From positions 248,001 through 312,000 of the forward strand of contig NZ_JAGSHT010000012.1 in the NCBI RefSeq assembly GCF_019947135.1: a DNA stretch of 64,000 nucleotides, given 5' to 3'. The position numbers and the translations under genes were made by a program. Shown here one piece after another: positions 60,705 to 64,000 of this stretch (positions within the stretch are counted from its first letter, which is position 1; each line of letters begins with the position of its first letter). The notes beneath the pieces are model-generated. The model did not search any database. It saw only the letters and a program-made list of their open reading frames with translations, and had not been told where the DNA came from. Origin of the DNA: Occultella gossypii (GTDB lineage: Bacteria; Actinomycetota; Actinomycetes; Actinomycetales; Beutenbergiaceae).

Positions 60705-61700
60705 ATGAAGCGTTCCTCCGTACTGACGGCAGCCGCCACGCTCGCTGCCTCCGCGCTCGTCCTGGCCGCGTGCGGCAACGGTGACGGCGGCGACGATGGC
60801 GGTGACGACGGCGGCGCCCAGGAGTCCTACTCGATCGGCATCACCCAGATCGTCTCCCACCCGTCCCTGGACGCGGCGCGCGACGGCTTCAAGCAGGCAC
60901 TCGCCGATGCCGGTCTCGACGTGGAGTTCGACGAGCAGAACGCTCAGGGCGACCAGGCCACCGCCACGTCCATCGCGACCACGTTCGCCAACGGGGACCA
61001 TGACCTGATCCTGGCGATCGCGACACCCACCGCGCAGGCGACCGCCCAGGCGATCACCGACGTGCCGATCCTGATCACGGCCGTCACGGACCCGCTCGAG
61101 GCCGGTCTCGTGGACAGCTGGGAGGCCCCGGGTGGCAACCTCACCGGCACCAGTGACCTGAACCCGGTCGAGGAGCAGCTGGGTCTGCTCGCGGACCTTG
61201 CTCCGGACGCGCAGACCCTTGGCATCGTGTACAGCTCCGGTGAGGTGAACTCGGAGATCCAGGTGGAGCTCGCGCGTGAGGCCGCCGCCGGCCTCGGCCT
61301 GGAGGTTGAGGTCGCGACCGTGACCAACTCCGGTGAGGTGCAGCAGGCCGCTGACTCCCTCGACGTGGACGCGTTCTACGTGCCCACCGACAACACGGTC
61401 GTCTCGGCGCTCGAGTCCATCCTGCAGGTCGCGGAGTCCCGCTCGATCCCGGTGATCGCCGCGGAGGGCGACAGTGTGGAACGCGGCGCCGTGGCCACCT
61501 ACGGCCTCGACTACACCCAGCTCGGGTACCAGACCGGCGAGATGGCCGTGCAGATCCTCACAGAGGGCGCGGACCCGGCGGAGATGCCCATCGAGACCCA
61601 GACCGAGCTCTCCCTCGTGATCAACACCGCCGCCGCGGCACGGATGGGCGTCGAGATCCCGGCCGAGCTGATCGACTCCGCCGACACCGTCTTCGAGTGA
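60705..61700 (+). CDS. ABC transporter substrate-binding lipoprotein (TrpX-like)
   Basis: 331 residues. The N terminus is a lipoprotein signal with lipobox LVLAAC (Cys23), then a Gly/Asp-rich linker. The binding domain YSIGITQIVSHPSLDAARDGFKQALADAG, FANGDHDLILAIATPTAQATAQAITDVPILITAVTDPLEAGLV and NLTGTSDLNPVEEQL is of the COG2984 type, which includes TrpX, the tryptophan/tyrosine-binding protein of Gram-positive bacteria. AAAGGA 9-14 bases before the ATG. First gene of a three-gene operon with permease and ATPase. An aromatic ligand is a plausible but unproved assignment. Confidence 0.88.
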   Translation: MKRSSVLTAAATLAASALVLAACGNGDGGDDGGDDGGAQESYSIGITQIVSHPSLDAARDGFKQALADAGLDVEFDEQNAQGDQATATSIATTFANGDHDLILAIATPTAQATAQAITDVPILITAVTDPLEAGLVDSWEAPGGNLTGTSDLNPVEEQLGLLADLAPDAQTLGIVYSSGEVNSEIQVELAREAAAGLGLEVEVATVTNSGEVQQAADSLDVDAFYVPTDNTVVSALESILQVAESRSIPVIAAEGDSVERGAVATYGLDYTQLGYQTGEMAVQILTEGADPAEMPIETQTELSLVINTAAAARMGVEIPAELIDSADTVFE

Positions 61701-61710
61701 TGCGCCAGCC

Positions 61711-62622
61711 ATGATCGGCGCAGTCGAACTGGGCCTCATCTATGCCGTGATGGCGCTCGGGGTCTACCTGACGTTCCGCATCCTCGACTTCCCCGACCTC
61801 ACGGTCGACGGGAGCTTCACGACGGGTGGGGCGACGGCGGCGATCCTGATCGTCGGCGGCGTCAACCCGGTCCTGGCGACCGCTGCCGGCGGAGCCGCCG
61901 GGCTGGTCGCCGGCACCATCACCGGGCTGCTGCACACCAAGGGCGGCATCAACCCGTTGCTCGCCGGGATCCTCACCCAGGTCGGGTTGTACTCGATCAA
62001 CCTGCGGATCATGGACGGCGCGAACGTGCCGCTGCTGCGTTACGACACGCTGCTCACGCCGCTGCGGGACAACGACCTGCTCGGCACCGCCGCCTCGATC
62101 GGGATCTTCGCAGCCCTCGTGCTGGCCATCAAGGTGGTGATGGACTGGTTCCTGAACACCGACCTCGGGCTCGCGGTGCAGGCCACCGGTGACAACCAGG
62201 GCATGATCCGCAGCTTCGGGGTCAGCACCCACGCGACGAAGATCCTCGGCCTGGCGCTGTCCAACGGACTGGTCGCCCTCTGCGGCGCCCTCATCGCCCA
62301 GTACCAGGGGTTCGCGGACATCTCGATGGGGATCGGTCTCATCATCGCCGGCCTGGCGTCGGTGATCCTCGGGCAGGCCCTCATCCCGCCTCGGATCGTC
62401 GTGATCGCGACGTTCGCGGTGATCCTCGGTTCGATCCTCTACCGTGTTGCGATCCAGATCGCGCTGCAGGTGGGCCTCGATCCCAACGACATGAAGCTCG
62501 TCTCGGCAGTACTCGTCGTGCTGGCCCTGGTCCTGCCGAAATGGTCCGTGCTGCGCCGAGTGCCCTCGATACGTTCCATCCGCCGCTCCGCGGCGGTCGA
62601 GCCGACGGCGGGTGATCGGTGA
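61711..62622 (+). CDS. ABC transporter permease (TrpY-like)
   Basis: 303 residues with about nine helices. LGLIYAVMALGVYLTFRILDFPDLTVDGSFTTGGATAAILI is typical of COG4120 permeases paired with TrpX-like binding proteins; GIGLIIAGLASVILGQALI closes the transport core. Ten bases after the binding-protein gene; the ATPase gene overlaps its stop by four bases (GTGA). The Arg/Ser-rich C terminus (RRVPSIRSIRRSA) is cytoplasmic. Confidence 0.9.
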   Translation: MIGAVELGLIYAVMALGVYLTFRILDFPDLTVDGSFTTGGATAAILIVGGVNPVLATAAGGAAGLVAGTITGLLHTKGGINPLLAGILTQVGLYSINLRIMDGANVPLLRYDTLLTPLRDNDLLGTAASIGIFAALVLAIKVVMDWFLNTDLGLAVQATGDNQGMIRSFGVSTHATKILGLALSNGLVALCGALIAQYQGFADISMGIGLIIAGLASVILGQALIPPRIVVIATFAVILGSILYRVAIQIALQVGLDPNDMKLVSAVLVVLALVLPKWSVLRRVPSIRSIRRSAAVEPTAGDR

Positions 62623-63413
62623 TGCTGGACCTCACCTCGGTCTCCAAGACGTTCTTCGCCGGCACGGTCAACGAACGACGTGCGCTCACCGATGTGTCGC
62701 TCTCGCTGGCGCCCGCGGAGTTCACGACGGTCATCGGCTCCAACGGCGCGGGCAAGTCGACCCTGCTGAATCTTGTGGCCGGCGCGCTCCTTCCCGATTC
62801 CGGCACCATCGGGATCGACGGCGCCGACGTGACCCGGCTGCCCGACCATCGTCGCGCGGCGTACATCGGCCGGGTCTTCCAGGACCCGATGGCCGGCACG
62901 GCGACGACCATGACGATCGAGGAGAACCTCTCGATCGCCCTCGCGCGCGGGCGGGGCCGGGGACTGCGCATGGGCGTCACGCGGGCGAAGCGGGCGTTCT
63001 TCGAGGCAGAGCTGGCGTCGCTCGAGCTCGGTCTGGAGCGGCGTCTGAAGACCGTCGTCGGCCTGCTCTCCGGCGGCCAGCGGCAGGCCCTCTCGTTGCT
63101 CATGGCGACGTTCAGCGAGCCGAAGATCCTGCTCCTGGACGAGCACACCGCCGCCCTCGACCCCTCGCGGGCCGAACTCGTCACCCGGCTGACGTCGGAG
63201 GCCGTCGAGCGACACCACCTGACCACCCTGATGGTGACGCACAACATGGACCAGGCCCTGCGGCTCGGCACCCGGCTGATCATGATGCACGAGGGCCGGA
63301 TCGTGGTGGACGTCGCCGGTGAGCAGAAGCAGCGGGCGACCGTGGCGGACCTGCTCGGGGCTTTCGAGAAGGTCAAGGGTGCCGGGTTCGACGACCGCAC
63401 ACTGCTGCAGTAG
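62619..63413 (+). CDS. ABC transporter ATP-binding protein (TrpZ-like)
   Basis: 264 residues; start GTG at 62619 (ATG at 62622 in frame). Walker A is VIGSNGAGKSTLLNLV, signature LSGGQRQALSLLMA, Walker B ILLLDEHTAALDP and H-loop LMVTHNMDQALRL. Glu in the DEH triplet is conserved. It is of the COG1101 type, the ATPase that goes with TrpX/TrpY-like partners. Last gene of the operon; 18 bases to the next start. Confidence 0.92.
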   Translation: MMLDLTSVSKTFFAGTVNERRALTDVSLSLAPAEFTTVIGSNGAGKSTLLNLVAGALLPDSGTIGIDGADVTRLPDHRRAAYIGRVFQDPMAGTATTMTIEENLSIALARGRGRGLRMGVTRAKRAFFEAELASLELGLERRLKTVVGLLSGGQRQALSLLMATFSEPKILLLDEHTAALDPSRAELVTRLTSEAVERHHLTTLMVTHNMDQALRLGTRLIMMHEGRIVVDVAGEQKQRATVADLLGAFEKVKGAGFDDRTLLQ

Positions 63414-63431
63414 ACAAGTAGGCTTGAGCGG

Positions 63432-64000
63432 GTGGAACAGCTCTGGGACTTCGTCGGCTCGTTCTGGTGGTTGGCCTTCCCGCTGGCCGGCATCGTGGGC
63501 GGCTGGGTCAAGGGCGCCCAGAAGTGGGACGAGAGGCGCCGCCATGAGCGCTACCAGCAGGAGCTCGAGCTGGAGCGGATCCGGCACGGACAGGTGGGGC
63601 CGGCAGGTCAGGGGCCGGCCGGGCAGCCCGGGCAGGCCGGGCATGGTCAGGTCGGGCACGGCGGGCACGGCGGACACGGGCAGGGACACGCCGGTAACGG
63701 CCCGGGCGTGGCGGCCGGTGGTCAGCCGCCCGCAGGGCCGGCTGGTGCGGCGGGCGTGGGACGGGCGAACGCGGCACTGGTGTTCCAACGCGACGTCGAC
63801 CGGATCGTCACCGCGCATGACGAGGTGAACCGGCGCTGGCTGGACTACGAGCTCGACGTCGCCAAGCTCATCGACTTCCCACTCATCTCGGACATGCGCG
63901 AGCCCTTGACCGTGGACTTCCACAGGGCCAAGCGGGATGCGGACTTCCTCCGGCCGGAGGACCCGGCGCACCCCGAGGAACTCCGGGACCCGGCCCGGCT
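63432..64000 (+). CDS. Gly/His-rich membrane-anchored hypothetical protein (runs off right edge)
   Basis: 189 codons from a GTG at 63432. EQLWDFVGSFWWLAFPLAGIVGGWVKGAQKWDERRRHERYQQELELERIRHG is a short membrane helix followed by a basic helical stretch. Then comes a low-complexity run of about 45 residues dominated by Gly, Gln, His and Ala (GHGQVGHGGHGGHGQGHAG). The last visible part, VFQRDVDRIVTAHDEVNRRWLDYELDVAKLIDFPLISDMREPLTVDFHRAKRDADFL, is charged and looks folded. I do not recognise the family as a whole. The start follows the ABC ATPase by 18 bases. Confidence 0.75.
   Translation, partial: MEQLWDFVGSFWWLAFPLAGIVGGWVKGAQKWDERRRHERYQQELELERIRHGQVGPAGQGPAGQPGQAGHGQVGHGGHGGHGQGHAGNGPGVAAGGQPPAGPAGAAGVGRANAALVFQRDVDRIVTAHDEVNRRWLDYELDVAKLIDFPLISDMREPLTVDFHRAKRDADFLRPEDPAHPEELRDPAR

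Overview
The window is high-GC, densely coded DNA from an actinobacterium. The gene set (DnaB helicase beside a MATE exporter, PadR/TetR-controlled export genes, twin-arginine and IPxTG-type secretion signals, GTG starts, an EspI-like ParA ATPase) fits Micrococcales, perhaps a Ruaniaceae, Beutenbergiaceae or Cellulomonadaceae relative. That placement is inference; no rRNA gene is present to fix it.

Layout. 1-1.7 kb: start of a MalT-type regulator that runs off the left edge. 1.9-6.3 kb: MATE exporter divergent from dnaB, which carries a 426-residue intein with a LAGLIDADG endonuclease; the shared upstream region holds four DnaA-box-like 9-mers. 6.6-9.4 kb: a solitary mraY, an APH-type kinase and a GNAT acetyltransferase. 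9.7-13.9 kb: four-gene operon (DUF308 membrane protein, disulfide oxidoreductase, EthD-like protein, alpha/beta hydrolase) divergent from a TetR gene, with two identical inverted operators between. 14-19.5 kb: small metabolic and resistance-type genes, several decayed (frameshifted nucleotidyltransferase, chimeric kinase/SDR remnant, internally deleted P-loop kinase). 19.7-23.2 kb: GT1 glycosyltransferase, then a PadR - DUF1048 - DrrA - DrrB-type operon with a 44-bp palindromic operator. 23.3-25 kb: orphan GyrB-like ATPase domain and an AraC regulator.

25-41 kb is the most distinctive part: a ~2,330-residue surface protein with C-terminal repeats and a sortase-type tail detached by a one-base frameshift; a Tat-exported PL8 polysaccharide lyase; and, 3.5 kb on, a MalT-type regulator divergent from an AtsD-like arylsulfatase with a phased array of TCAC repeats between them. 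PL8 lyase plus sulfatase suggests use of a sulfated or uronic-acid polysaccharide (inference).

40.7-46.8 kb: ArsR-SRPBCC pair, K+ channel, APH-like protein, small hydrolase, DUF1345 and TetR. 46.9-53.2 kb: sugar ABC importer operon (2-hydroxyacid dehydrogenase, lipoprotein, two permeases, YesL-like protein) divergent from a regulator joining a DeoR-type helix-turn-helix to a LacI-type sensor. 53.3-64 kb: RclA-like flavoprotein, APC permease, EspI-like ATPase with an altered Walker A, F420-dependent-reductase-like protein, zinc-ribbon MBL protein, LysE exporter, a TrpXYZ-like ABC importer and a truncated Gly/His-rich protein. No rRNA, tRNA, CRISPR array or intact insertion sequence was recognised.
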